The notes: generated from the letters alone by a model not told the origin. Positions 18,901 to 32,000 are shown, numbered from the stretch's first letter. The stretch is 64,000 nt of DNA from Taeniopygia guttata (GCF_048771995.1 NC_133043.1:8388501-8452500); one strand, 5' to 3'. Translations and numbers: made by a program.

Positions 18901-19880
18901 AGCACAAATCCCTGGGTGCCCTCACAGTACCACCCATCCCAGTGTGGAGCCACTGTCGGCTGTGTTACATCTGAAACATCTTTTTTTTAGGGCTTTTGGG
19001 CCATCCAGGGGCCAGCAAACAAAACCTCCCCGTGGGGAGTCACTGCCCTGCTGCACAGGGCTCCTCAGCAGCCTCAGCAGTGCCACCAAAGCCGGTGGTG
19101 ACACTGAGCAGGGGCTGATGTCCTTGTCCTTCCCTGGGCTGTGGCTCTGGCTGCTGAGCAGCAAATGCTTGTGCAGCTCAACAGCTCCTCCAAAGCCCTG
19201 GAGACACAACAGGAGCAAAGTGGCTCTACCCTGCCCATCTGCTGATGCCCAGGGTTTGTTATCAGTGAGAGCATCCTGATAGGGATCTGTGAGGGGAGGG
19301 CACTGCCTGGCAAGCTGCACTCAGATAAAGAGTTCACAAGAATGAGAGCTGATGGTAAAGAACAAGCTTTCCACGTCATTTCTTTCTGCTTTTTTCTCAG
19401 TAACCATCTCTTTCTGGACAGCCTGTTCAGGAAAAAGGTCCTTTCTCAGAGCTGTTCTTGGCTCTTTGCTGCATCTGTTCTCAGCCCAGCCTTGTGCAAC
19501 TCTCCTGGGTGTTGCAAAGACTTCTCATCCTGCAGCTTTTGCATGGGGTTTCACATCCCCCATCCCCCGGGGCTGAAGACATCCCCTGCTTTCTGCAAGG
19601 TCCCTGCCTCTGCTCTCAGGGCACAATGGATCCCAAAAACACATCAGAGCCCATCTCCTCAGTGTTGCCTTCACTCATCCTCTCCATCCTCCCCTTCCCC
19701 TGCTGGCCTTTGCCTTCTCAGGGCTGTTTCTCTCCACTTGCTCCCAATTCCTTGCTCAATAAGTGACAGCAGGCACCTTCCTTTGGCCCCCATGCCATGT
19801 GTGGGGTGTCCCCCATGGCGAGAGGGTTTTGGGGAGCAGAACTGGGGCGCTGCTCCCCGGGGTGCTCTGGAAGGAGCCCC
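15945..19880. other. Intergenic DNA between the solo LTR and UNC13D
   Basis: I see no exon series, RNA gene or certain mobile element in this 3.9-kb stretch. A segment around 16700-16920 has a repeat-like feel but could not be placed in a family. Upstream non-coding exons or enhancers of UNC13D could lie here, but the sequence alone does not show them. Confidence 0.4.
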
Positions 19881-19884
19881 AGCG

Positions 19885-20016
19885 CTGCTGTTTCCGCTCT
19901 GTTAAAATGGCCACGCTCTGATAAGGGCTGTGGTTTCCTTTTTGAGCAGCCAGCCTTGGGGGAGGCACAGCTGCAGGCAGAGCTGCAGCCCTGCCCCGCT
20001 CTCAGCATCCCCCGAG
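19885..20016 (+). promoter_or_regulatory. UNC13D: UNC13D proximal promoter with GATA, RUNX and ETS motifs
   Basis: Just upstream of the UNC13D start codon lie TGATAAGG (19919-19926, GATA type) and TGTGGTTT (19929-19936, RUNX type). There are also ETS-type GGAA cores on the minus strand (near 19891 and 19934). The spacing between GATA and RUNX motifs is two bases. These factors act in haematopoietic cells, where mammalian UNC13D is expressed. Motif presence is direct. Function is inferred. Confidence 0.45.
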
Positions 20017-23000
20017 ATGGATCCTGCTGGCCTGAGCCCCCCAGGGACCCTCCCCGGGCAGGAGAGCCCCGAGGTAGGTGGATGGGAGCTCAGGGGGCTG
20101 GGGACAGCGTTGGAGGTGTGGTGGCAGCAAGGCAGGACAGGGTGGCTGTGCCCAGGGGAGGCTGTACAAGGGGGATGGGGGCAAAGGGACCTGGCTGTGA
20201 GTGAGAGAGGGGGGTACCATACCCCTGGGCACCCCAGGGTGAATGAGGGGTCAGCTGCAGCTCCATGCCCCCACTGAGGGTCCCCTCTGAGCCCCTCTGG
20301 GCCCTGTGCTGCCACAGCTGTCCCAAAGCCCTGCTCCAGCCCATCCCAAAGTGACCAGCTCCCTCTGGGTGCCCGTGTCTGTCCCAGTGAGATGGGAACC
20401 ACAGCCCTGCCCGGTGCTGCTGGAGCACGAGGGCTCAGAGCCCTGTGCTGGGCTCCTGGGCTGGTCTGTCCTGGGGGTGTCCCCCTCTCTGGGGCTTGTC
20501 CCCCCTCTCTGGGGCTTGTCCCTTCCCGAGCACCCCTGTCCCTGCTGCCTCCCCACTGCTGGGCTGGGCTGATGCTGGGGGCTGGATACAGACCTGGATT
20601 TAAGCAGCACTGCTGGATTTGAGCTGGGCTCTTGGCATGAGGATTAGCAGCAGTAAACACGTCCTGGTGGCTCAGCCCAGCTCCAGTTTAACCAGTCCCG
20701 TGTGCACAGGGGAGCACGGAGCAGACCCTGCTGCCCCCAAAACCTGCAGGGATTCCTCCCCCTGCCCTCCTGGGCTCCCCCACTGCTGGGTGAGGAGCAG
20801 ATGCTTGTGTCTTGCTGATAATAAATAACAGCAACAGAGAAATAAAATCTTTTTCTGTCCCTCTGCGCTTCTGACCTTGCAATGGGGCAGCACAGACTGT
20901 GGGGATGCTGGAGGATTTGGAATGGGGCCATGCCCCCCGAGCCTTGGCACGGGCAGGACAGTGCCAGCAGCAGCAGAAGGTGCATGGAACCTGGGCAGGG
21001 GCCTCCTGAGTGCAACACTCCCCTTCACAGGGGGTGCTGAACCACCAGAGCCCCCAGCAGCCACCAGTTGGTACAAGGAGGGATGTGGAGGCAGGTGGGA
21101 GAGAAGCAACTCAAGGGTTAAACTTGCCAGGGCTGGAAGGGTTGAATTCAGTCCAGATGGCCGGGGGATTATGCCAGCCCTAGATTTGCCATAAGCAAAT
21201 GTTAATGTTCAAGCTCAGGGTTGGTTTATTTTTTTTCTGTTAGGGGTTCCTAAGGTCACTTTGGGGCCTGGGCTGACCCACAGGTAGGATTTGTCCATCT
21301 GTCCATCCATCCATCCATCCATCCATCCATCCATCCATCCATCCATCCATCCATCCATCCATGCCTCCCCACCACCCCTGCATGAGCAGGTGCTGGGACC
21401 ATGCTCTGCAAATGCCCCTCAGCCCAGGAAAGCCCAAATTCATTTAAAAACTTCTGTTGCAGTTTTTGGTGTCACCCCCTTGTACTCCCAGAGGCTCCAG
21501 TGCCAGAACCCGTGACAGATGGCACAGGGACACCAGTCCCCTCCTCTGGCAGTGTCACTGCTTAGATTTAATTCTGATTTGGAAACTCAGTGCTGTCACT
21601 GGGCATCCCTCAGGTGGGGGATGAGCAGTGCTCCCTTGCAGCTTTCAGAGATTTGTGGCAGGGCACCAAATCCCGGTGGATTTGGCATCTCCCTGCCCAG
21701 CCTGGAGCTCCTCAGGGTGCTCTGGCCCCCTGCCCTGTCCCTCAGCTGCTTTGCTCTCCTGGAGTGAGTGGCTCTGGGCTTTTAAATCCTCCTGGGGGTC
21801 ACCCCAAGCTGCTGTTGGGTTGGGGGTTTTAATGGGACTTGGGGGTGAAGTCCCCCGTGCTGGTGTGTGATGGGGGACATTGTCCCTTGGCCGTGAGGTG
21901 ACATCCCACCCCCGTGTGCTGTGGGTGAGGCCACCCCACACTGGCTGCCCTGCCCTGTCCGGCCACCACTTCCTCCTCAGGCCATGCTCTTGATGGGAAA
22001 CCTCCCTGCTTCTCTTCTCTCCCCAGATGGATCTGTCCCACCGCTTCTCCAGGGCAGAGGTACGAGCGTGGCCCCTCTGGGCTGTCCCTCGGTGGCACTG
22101 GAGGGGTGACAGTGCTGCAGGGGCTCGGGGACAGGGCTCAGCTCCTCAGGGACAGCGGGCAGGGCTGGATGCTGGGGGTGGCACAGAACCTGGGGAGCTG
22201 TGAGGAGAAAATCCTGCTGATTCTGGGGGATGCACAAAAATCCTGCTGATTCTGGGGGTTGCACAAAAATCCTGCTGGTCCTGGGGGATGCACAAAAATC
22301 CTGCTGGTCCTGGGGGATTTGGGGGATCCTGCTGATCCTGGGGGATTTGGGGGATCCTGCTGGTCCTGGGGAATTAATGGGAATCCTGCTGGTCCTGGGG
22401 GGTGCAGGGGGATCCTGCTGGTCCTGGGGGATTTGGGGGATGCATGGGGATCCTGCTGGTCCTGGGGGATGCAGGGGGAATCCTGCTGACTTTGGGGAAT
22501 TCATGGGGATCCTGCTGATCCTGGGGGTTGCAGGGGAATCCTGCTGATCCTGGGGGATGCAGGGGGAATCCTGCTGGTCCTGGGGGATGCACAAAAATCC
22601 TGCTGATCCTGGGGAATTCATGGGAATCGTGCTGGTCCTGGGGGATTTGGGGGATCCTGCTGATCCTGGGGGGTGCATGGGGATCCTGCTGGTCCTGGGG
22701 GTTGCAGGGGAATCCTGCTGATCCTGGGGGATGCATGGGAATCCTGCTGGTCCTGGGGAATTCATGGGAATCCTGCTGATCCTGGGCATGCCTGGAGCAT
22801 GTCTGTCCCCACGGGAGGTGTCAGCTCTGTCCCCCACAGCTGGCCCTGCTCTACGAGGAGGTTCTCTACACCATCCGGCACCGCCTGGGCAAGCCCAAGC
22901 AGCAGCACGTCAGGGACTCCCAGGAGCTCTACTCCTACGTGCAGAAGGTGCATCCCCTTCCTGACAGGGTCCCCAAAACCTGTCCCCTGACATGTGCATC

Positions 23001-26000
23001 CTCCCAGCTGCAGGGGATGGCAGGGGTCTGTTATGCCCCAAGCTCGCTCGGTGAGTTTTTAAAGGGGCTTTGATTCACTCTGCTGAATCCAGGAAACCAC
23101 AACATTCTCAGGAGGCTGAATAACAAACTTTTACTTGCAAACTTGAGAATATTAATGTTGAATAAGGTTGGGCTTTCCATGTGCCAGGGGCTTGGGCTGG
23201 ACCAGATCCTCCAGAGGCCAGGATGTGGAAATGTCCCATCCCAGCTATGCAGAACTTGCCCTGACCCCCACCATACACAATTTCTCTCTGGTTGTTTGGA
23301 GCCAATAATCATTCCTCTGGCCCCTACAGGGCCACTCAGAGGGAGCTTTTAACAAGCACCATGAAAGATGCAGCAGCAGCATCCAGCTGGAGGGCTGGGA
23401 GCATCCTGTGGCTGGGAAGTCTTAGCCCTGGGGAGAAGTGTTTATCTTTAGGCTGGGGATGGTGGGAGGAAGGCTCTCCCTCAAGAGCTTTTGGCTGGTC
23501 CCCAGCCTTCCTGCTGGACTCTGCCACTCTCCTCTCCCCTTGGATTGCTGCTGGCACCCAGGGAGCAGAGGGAAGCCCCTGGCTGCTCTCCAGCCCCTGT
23601 TACCAGGGCAGCATCCATCACCAGCCCCAATATCCACACAGGCTTTTGGCATGAACGAGGAGGAGCACGGTGCCATCATGCAGCAGGTCATGGAGCTGGA
23701 GGTACAGTGTCCCCAGGGTGCAGCTGGGGTGGTGCTGGGGGGCTGCAGTGCCCCATAGCCCCTGTGGTTGGGATTTGGGGCGCCCTGGGGTTGTCACTGA
23801 TGGCAAAGTCCTGCTCCAGCCCCATCCTGCCAAGCAGGGGTGAGCCTTCCTCACAGGGTTGGTGACCCCGCACATTAATAGCTGTTTATTCATTTTTCCA
23901 GAGCCCCATTTACTGCCTGAAAGCCACTGTGAAGGAAGCCAAGGGAATTTTGGGTAAAGATGTCAGTGGTAAGTGAAGTGGAGGGGTGGGTGTCCCATGG
24001 GAAGAGGGGGAGCTGCTGCTCCTGAGTGGAATTCCCAGAGCTCCTCCCTCGCAGGGCTCAGTGACCCATACTGCCTGCTGGGCATCGAGGCCAGGAGCCA
24101 GGAGCCAGCCCACCCCGACCACAAGAAGAGGATGAAGGCTGTGGTCAAAGACCTCATCCCTGAAGATCAAATCCATCGCACCCAAGTCATAAACCAGACC
24201 CTCAGCCCAGTGTGGAACGAGACCTTCATCCTGTAATCCACCCCCAGCCCTTGGCTCTGTTCTCTGGGGGGATGCAGGGCATGGCCAGGGCTCTTGGCTG
24301 GGGATGGGAGCTCCCCACTCGTGTGCTACTCCAGTAACAACATCCCCTGGTGCCTTGCAGGGAGTTTAAAGATGTGGAGACAGCCAGCTTCCACCTGGAC
24401 ATGTGGTGAGTGCCAGCACCCCAGTGAGCCCAGGCCCTGCCCGAGGGGCTCCTGCCTCCTGGGGTTCAATCTGCAGCTTTTGTAATGCCCCAAAGCCAGC
24501 TGGGCACCCCTTTCCCCATCCCTTTCCGTGCAGGATGTGACCTTTGCCAGTGCTGATCCTAAACCCTGGTTTAATTTATGGAGACCCACGTGCTCGCAGA
24601 TTTGGGCTGGGTTTGGGGGTTGCCTCAACCCTGACACTTCCCTGCTGCTGTGCTTTCCCTTCTCCACCATCATTGCAATTCCCTGCTCTGTTTTTCCATC
24701 CCCTGCATCTCCCCCTCTCCCCACCCTGGGTTTTGCCTCCTGCCTTGGCAGGGACTCGGACGTGGTGGAGTCGATGCGGCACAAGCTGGGGGAGCTGACG
24801 GACCTCCACGGCCTCAAAAGGTCGGTGCTAAAGGTTGAAAAATGGTTATTTGCCTGCTGGAGTTTGAAAATCACCCTGTGTCACCCTTCTCCATCCCGAG
24901 CACGGCCGGGTCACGGCTGCAGGAAACCTCCACACCCCTCGGCTGTTTGTTTGTGCCTTCCAGGATCTTTAAAGATGCTCGCAAAGACAAAGGGCAGGAC
25001 GATTTCCTGGGGAACGTGGTTGTTCGCCTGAAGGTGAGCCCTGCCGTGCCTCCACTCCTCCGAGGGACTCCCCAGGACTTCCCCCAGGGAACCCTCCAGG
25101 GTCTGGGCACACCCAGCATCCCATCTCAGAGCCACAGACCTAAGTCAGGTCCCTCTCCGTGCCACAGGCATCCCAACACACTCAGTCACTGCACACCCCG
25201 TGTTTTTAATCCAGTAGAGAATCCTGCAGTGGGATGAAGATCCCCTGGTCTCTGAATGAGATCCTCCTCCTGGGAAGGCTGCCCAGGGCTTCCCCCTTGT
25301 CCCTCTGTGCCTGCAGGACCTGCACTGCTGGAATGACCAGTGGTACCAGCTGGAGCCACGGACAGAGACCTATCCCGAGCGGGGACACTGTCACCTGCAG
25401 TTCCTGCTGACCCACAAGAAGGTGGGATGGGATGTGGGAAGGTCCTGCTGCCTGTCCCTTGGGGTGCTCTGGGGTCACAGTGCCAGCCCCAGGAGCAGCG
25501 GTGCCAGCAGCAGGGTCTGCAGGTGCTGGACCTTCCCCTGAGCTCTGTGCCAGCACCAGGACCTGCTCCTGGTTCACCTGTAGCCCCTGGCTCTCCAGCC
25601 CCTGTGGCAGTGTCCCTGTGTGTCCAGCAGGTGATGGCTCTCTCTGCCTTGTCTCCTTGCAGAGGGCCACCACGAGCAGCCGCACACAGCCCAGCTACAC
25701 CGTGCACCGCCACCTGCTGCAGCAGCTGGTGTCCCACGAGATCCTCCAGCACCAGGTACCACCAGGGCTGCCACCAGCATCCTTCCAGCCCTGCAGCAGC
25801 TGGGCTGGGAGCTCTTCCTTTGCAGCCCACACCCCAACACACTGTGTGAGGGGAAGGAGGGTCAGGGTGATGCCTGGCATCTTTTTGGGGCTCCCACTCC
25901 TGTAAATACCCCCTCTCCCTCCATGGTGCCTGCCCTCCTCCTCCTCATCCTCATCCTGTCTTGCTCCAGGACACGTCCCTCTCCTGTTGCAGCATTTCTG

Positions 26001-29000
26001 AGAGAGAGAGGTCATGAATTGTGTTTGGGATGAGATTTGAGCTACTCCAGTCAAGGTCTCAGATTTGGGCCTTGTGAGGCCTTCCAGCCTCTGACACAGT
26101 TAGAAATTAAGAGTTTGTGGCGCAGTTAGAAATTGTATTAAGGTGTGATGGGGAGCCCTGGGCTGTCTGGGTCTGAAGTAGTATAGGTTTATAGTAAGGT
26201 TTAGGCCACCTTAAGAGAAAGATAAACAATGTTAGCTTGCCAATCAGAGTGCCTTTGTAAATTGTAAACTGTGTAGAAGTGTATAAAAACTGCCATCTTC
26301 TCTGGAATAAACGGAGAACGTTGCATTAAGCATAGTGGTTGGATGTGTGTTCTGTCCAGCCAGCTCCCTGATTTAATGATTTAATGGCTTTTCTCCCCCT
26401 TTCCCCCCTGGCAGGCTGGCAGCACCTCGTGGGACGGGGAGCTGAGCAGCCACGCCAGCACTGTGCTGTACCTGCACGCCACACAGAAGGACCTCTCTGA
26501 CTTCCACCAGGACATGGTGTGAGTACCCACATCCAGGGCACCCCAGAGCAGCACCTGGGGCCCCCCTGGGCGCTCTGACTGTGCCACGGGCTCAGGTGCT
26601 GTCCCCAGGACGCCTGGGTGCCCGCTGTGACCCCAGCTGTGACTGTGGCTGGTTCCTCTGTGCCCCCCAGCCCTGGGGGCTCAGCCCAGCCCTCCCTCCT
26701 CCCCAGGCAGTGGCTGGCCTACAGCAAACTCTACCAGAGCCTGGAGTTCAACAGCAGCTGCCTCCTCCACCAGATCACCAGCATCGAGTACCGGTGGGTG
26801 CAGGAGCGCCTGAGGCCGGAGCAGGTGAGGGCAGAGATCAGGACCAGCCCTGAGCCTCTCCTCCCAGAGCCCCTGGGGCTGTTTCAGCCCCCATGTTCCA
26901 GGAAGGGCAGGAGAATGTGGGGTACAGGGTGCCAGGGCATCTGGAGGGCATTTCCCCCTGTTTTGTTGGTTTGTTCGCCCCTCTTTGTGGAGAGCCCCTT
27001 ACCCTCTGCACTGACATCCCCCTCCCCCATCCCTGCCATCAGGTCAATCACAACCCCCTGCAAAACTTCAATATGACCCAATTTCTGCTTCTCCCAGCCT
27101 GTTTTCCCAGAGCATCCCTGCACCCTGCTGAGACATTGGGTTTTCCATGCATAGCAATGAGGTTTAAGCACAAAGCTCAGTTCAGTCCCTCCAGGGAGAA
27201 GCTACCAGAGACATCAGGGCTTTTTTCCCATCCCTGGAGGAGGCTGGAAAGGAATGGGAGCAGCAACTCCCTCCTCTGTGGTGCCACGGCCCTGCCAGCA
27301 TCTGCCTGTCACTGAGGAGGACGATGCATTGTCGAAGACCACCCTGGGTCAGGGGTGGCTTTGTGTGGTGAAAAAACTTCTCCTCCAACCTGTGCTTCCA
27401 AAGAAAGGCTCAGCAGTCTCTAAGGAGTTTATTACAAGTTATCTAAAAGATTTTCTCCTTGAGCTGCTGTGGTTTGCTCACAGCTCAGGCAGAGGCACAC
27501 ACACACCCTGACATCCTCTCTGACTCCCGACTGCTTCTTCTCTCCCCCTCTGCCCAGGGCTGCTGCTGTCTTTTATATGGTACATTACGTGTTACATGGG
27601 TACAGTTTTTCCCCAATGCCCATTACCTATATTAAATGGTGCTTTTCTACTCTAAACCAATCTGTGAGTGCCAACATCACCAAGAACATGGAGGGAAGGA
27701 AGGAGAAAGAGGGAGGACAGGGCAGGCCCAAATCCCTCCATCTTAAAACCTCTGACCCCCATGTACAAAACCAAAACCCCCCTGTACAGCACTCAAAAAT
27801 TCTTCCCTCTACTTTGTAACTACTTCTACTATAATATCTAAACTTTTGTGACTTCTTGTTCTTCCCACAAGGTTGGTAACTCATTCCATGGCTCAAACCC
27901 AAAATCACAGCTGTTTCCAGCTGCCTGCCAGGGTCTCAAATGCTTCTGACCTGGGCCTGGAACATCCAAAAATGTCTGAGGGACATTTTGAGTTCCAACA
28001 ATGCATGTTTCCTTTCTTCTCCCCAGAAAGCAGAGCTGGCCGAGTCCTTCCAGTCCCTGCTGACCTACGGGGTCTCCCTCATCCGTAGGTTCCGCATCAT
28101 TTTCCCCCTCTCTGTCCCGAGGTCCACGGAGAGGCTCCAGTCCCTGCTGCGGTGAGTCGGGCACTGGTGCCAGCTGCTTCTGGGCTCCTGTGGCTCAGCC
28201 ACTGTGATGGACAAACCCCTGAGCCTCAGCAAAACTCAGTGGGAGCCCTTTCTCCCCGGTCTAGGCTGCTGTGGCACTTGTCCTGTCCCAAACCCCATCC
28301 TGGGCTCCCTCTGGGGAATGCTGCTGGGAGGGGAAGGCTGTTTAGGGTCTCTGAGGGGAGAGGTGCTTGTTTCTGATGGCAGGTGCTGGGTTTCACTCCA
28401 GTTTCTCACTTTGCAGGGTCCTCGTCCAAATGTGCAAAACCAAAGCTTTCCGTGAGCTGTGCACGCCCAGCCCTGACCTCCCCCAGATGATCTCCACAGC
28501 TCTGAAGGTATTGGGGGTCCCGCCCACCCCAGCCCCTGCAGGGTGGGACCCTGTGGGTCTCCTTGTCCTTCCACCCCCTGCCCAGTGCCCACACCTCAGC
28601 AAATCCACATGGATCACCGTGGCATGGGAAATACCCACCCCTTCAGCCTGGCCCCAGGTTCCCACCACAGGTTGTCCCCTCACCCAAGGGACAGGGAGAG
28701 TGAAGGGGGTGACAGAGCTGGCTTTGCTCCTCCTGCTTCCCTGCCATCCCACCAGGACTCCTCTCTTGCAGTCAGGCACAGCGGAATGGTTCCACATGCA
28801 GAAGCAGCACCTCAAGCCCATGGTGAAGGTCAGTTCCCATCTCTGTCCCTCCGATGTGATAAAGTCACCTCAGAATGTCTGAGCATCAAAAACAAGCTGT
28901 TCTTTCCTTTGCAGAGCATAGAGGAGAATAGCAAAGCCTTGTCCAAGCTCCTCCTGGAGGTGATAGAAGATCTCAAGCAGTGCCAAAAGATCTGGAATAA

Positions 29001-32000
29001 ATTGTTCAGCACGTAGGTTTCAGTGCTTGATCTTACCCCCACCCACCTTCCCTGGGATCAGGAGTGACAGGCACTTTGATGCCTCATTCCTTGGCCCTTG
29101 GGCTCCACAGGTGGGATCTTTGGTCCCACCTCTGCCCCTTGGAGCTGTGCTGTCCTCACCCATGACATGGCCTGGCAGGGTTTGCTGGGCTGGTTTTGCT
29201 GGGCTGGGGCTGGCAGGCTCCTGACTCCACGTTTCTCTCTTGCAGCAACCTGAAGTTGAACATCTTCTCCATTGCCTACCTGGAGCTGGAGAGCCTGGTG
29301 AGCAAGCCTGGGCTGCTCTGCCCTCAGGGGAATAAGGTCTAAAGCCAGGCTGAGGTTTTTGGGCACCTTTCAGGTGGAAACTGCTTGTTGCAAGCTTGGA
29401 AGGGGAGCAAGAGGAGCTCCCCCTCTATCCCTGTGTGCCCATAGGGTGACTATGGGGACTGTTTGACCCAACAAATCTCCTGAAATGCCGCCCAAAAGGA
29501 GGAGGAGTCCCCTGAGCTGAGCCTCACTCCAGAAGGAGCCTTCCTGGCCAGACCAGACCTCACCGAGTCCCCCCTGGCCTTGCTCCCATGCAGGTGGCAG
29601 AGCATGTCCAGCAGCAGCTGCACAAGGTTGACAGCAGCATGTCCAGACCCACGGCCGAGAGCCTCTTTGATCTCTACAGGAAACTGCAGGAGCTGTGCCA
29701 GATGAAGGATTTCCTCCCAAGCAGGTACCCAGCCCTGAGAGGGGAGAGGTGCCGGGGGAGGGAGCGAGCAGTTCACTGAGGGGGTCTCTGGATCCTTCAT
29801 CACTAGCTGCACACCAGGCAGAGCAGGCTGTTGGTGTCTGCTGTCAATGGGAGCATCTCCAGGAGGGGTTTGGGCCCATCTCTGGGTGGGGTTGGTGTGA
29901 GAGCAGGAGGGGTGACAGTCCTGTGCTGCTGCTGTGGGGCTGGAGAACCGGTGCCTTCCCCCACAGGGATGGACCTCTGGCTCTGAGCAATTTCCACCAG
30001 TGGTTTGAGGAAGCGCTGCCCCTGTGGCTGCAGAAGGCGTACAGCACCGCGCTGGAGAGGGCCCAGAGAGCCATCCAGATGGACCAGGTAAGGTGGGGAG
30101 GAGAAATCTGCCTCCTCCCTTTGGGACACTGCAGCTGTGTCACCACACAGGCGCCTCTGGCAGCCCAGAGCAGCCTGGTTCCCCTCCCAAAGGCATAACA
30201 ACGTCTGTGGTCCCCTGGGCCAGCTGATCCCACCCACCCTGGCCCCACACAACGTCCCTGTGTCCCTTCCCTCACTGCTCCCATGTGATCTGGGACCCTG
30301 CACTGGGGCCATGCTGGGAGAACCCCCTTTGCTTCCCCGTGTTCTGTGGGTGTATGGAGGGAAGCAGGGAGCTCGTGCTGCTCCACCCACCCTCATCGTG
30401 TGATGACACTGGGATATAAGGAGCTGATGATGGGCCAGAGAGCCCCAAAGTGAGGGAGCAGCTGTGCTCTCTGGGATGGCAGCTCTCTGTTCAAGCTTTT
30501 GCCTTCTCTGCCCCTCAGCTGAAGCCTTACGGGTATCACAAGCACAGCACATCCACCGTTGACCTGTCCACCTGCTACGCCCAGATCGTGACAACCTGGA
30601 AGCAGCTCAACTGGCCAGACCCTGAGAAAGCCTTCATGATCATGGTCAATCTCCTGGAGGTTTGTACAGTTTCCTCCTCCTGCTCCTGGGGTTGTGTCTC
30701 CATGGAGGAGCCAGGACCCCGGTGATGTGGTTCCCTGAGCCCACGGTGGTCCCCGTGTTGCCTGGTTCAGTCCCGTTGGTTCCTCTCTGTCCTGCAGGAC
30801 ATGTGCAAGATCTCCCTGATGTACTGCAAGCTCATCAAGGAGAGGGCTGAGGCTCTGTCGCTGAGGGAGCAGAATGAGGGCGAGGCGGCCAACAAGGTTG
30901 GTGTTGGAACCTGTCCAGGTGGCTCCAGGAAAGGCAGGATTTGGCCCTGGGTTTGGACAGAGAGGGAGCTGTGCTGCTGAGAACCCAGCTGACATCCCCA
31001 GTTTGGGTTCCACAGGGACCAGTTGGCCATCAAAAGCCGTAATCCTGGAAAATCAGGAGGGAAATGATGTGAGCAGGGGGAGCAGGATGGAGATGGGGAC
31101 AGGTGAGGAGATGGTGATGGAGATGGGACTAGGGATGACGATGAGGATGAAGATGGGAACAGGAATAATGATGGATTGCCTTGGGGATGGGGGTGTGGGA
31201 TGCTGCAGGGGGTGTGGAGCCTGAAGCAGACCCACCTCCCCCAGCTCTGCATCGTGGTGAACAACATCGAGCAGCTCCGGCTGCTGATGCTGAGGCTGCC
31301 ATCACAGCTGGACTGGGCCCAGCTGGAGCGGCGCATGAGGGGCCTCATCGACCCGCAGCAGATCCAGAACGCTCTGCACAACCAACTCGACAGCACCGTG
31401 GCCTGCCTGGACCACGAGGTCCGGGACGTGGTGCAAGCCCTGGCTACCAAGGTGACCACCTGCCACTGATGCCCCCGTGGCCCTCACCTGGCCCAGAGCA
31501 GTTTCACACAAGGTGTCCTGAAGCCCATAACGCTCCTGGCATGGAGACAAGGCGGAGCTGGGCATGGGGAGGCTGCTGCAGAGGCCAAAGTCCAAGTTTC
31601 TTCCTGCATTTCTCCCTGGCAGCTGGAAAAGGGCATTGCCAGACACATCCAGGAGCTCTCATCTTCCAGTGACACCCAGAAGCCTGAGGATGTAAGTATC
31701 TAGTCCAGCCTCTCCTGGACCATCTTTTTTGGGCAGCCATGGATAGCCTTTGCTTGCTTGGTGCCTCTGTCGCCCTCCATCACTGCTCCCTGCCCACGCC
31801 TGGGGCACAGGACACACTGGTGATGGGGCCCAGAGCTCCACAGGCTTTGCTCGATGCCCACGTCAGCAGCAGGACCACACCAGGCACAGCCTGGCCGTGT
31901 GGGAAGGAGCCCCCTGGATCCTTCCTGGCCTGCTGTGCCCTGCTGGATACACCCCCCTGCCCTCCCCAATGCCCTCTCCTCTCACTGCAGTCCATCATCC

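Noticed and set aside
19930-20073. Upstream in-frame GTG as an alternative UNC13D start, with weak resemblance of the extra residues to the human N-terminus
   Set aside because: It is not an ATG, the resemblance is only a few positions, and it overlaps the RUNX-type motif. The ATG at 20017 has a good context.
21240-21443. Open frame encoding MDGW repeats
   Set aside because: This is translation of the TCCA microsatellite with no protein-like context.
21977-22837. Long minus-strand open frame of 286 codons with collagen-like proline/glycine repeats
   Set aside because: It is the reverse reading of the intron 2 minisatellite. The repeat unit simply lacks stops in that frame, and several other frames on both strands are also open. 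It is not a gene.
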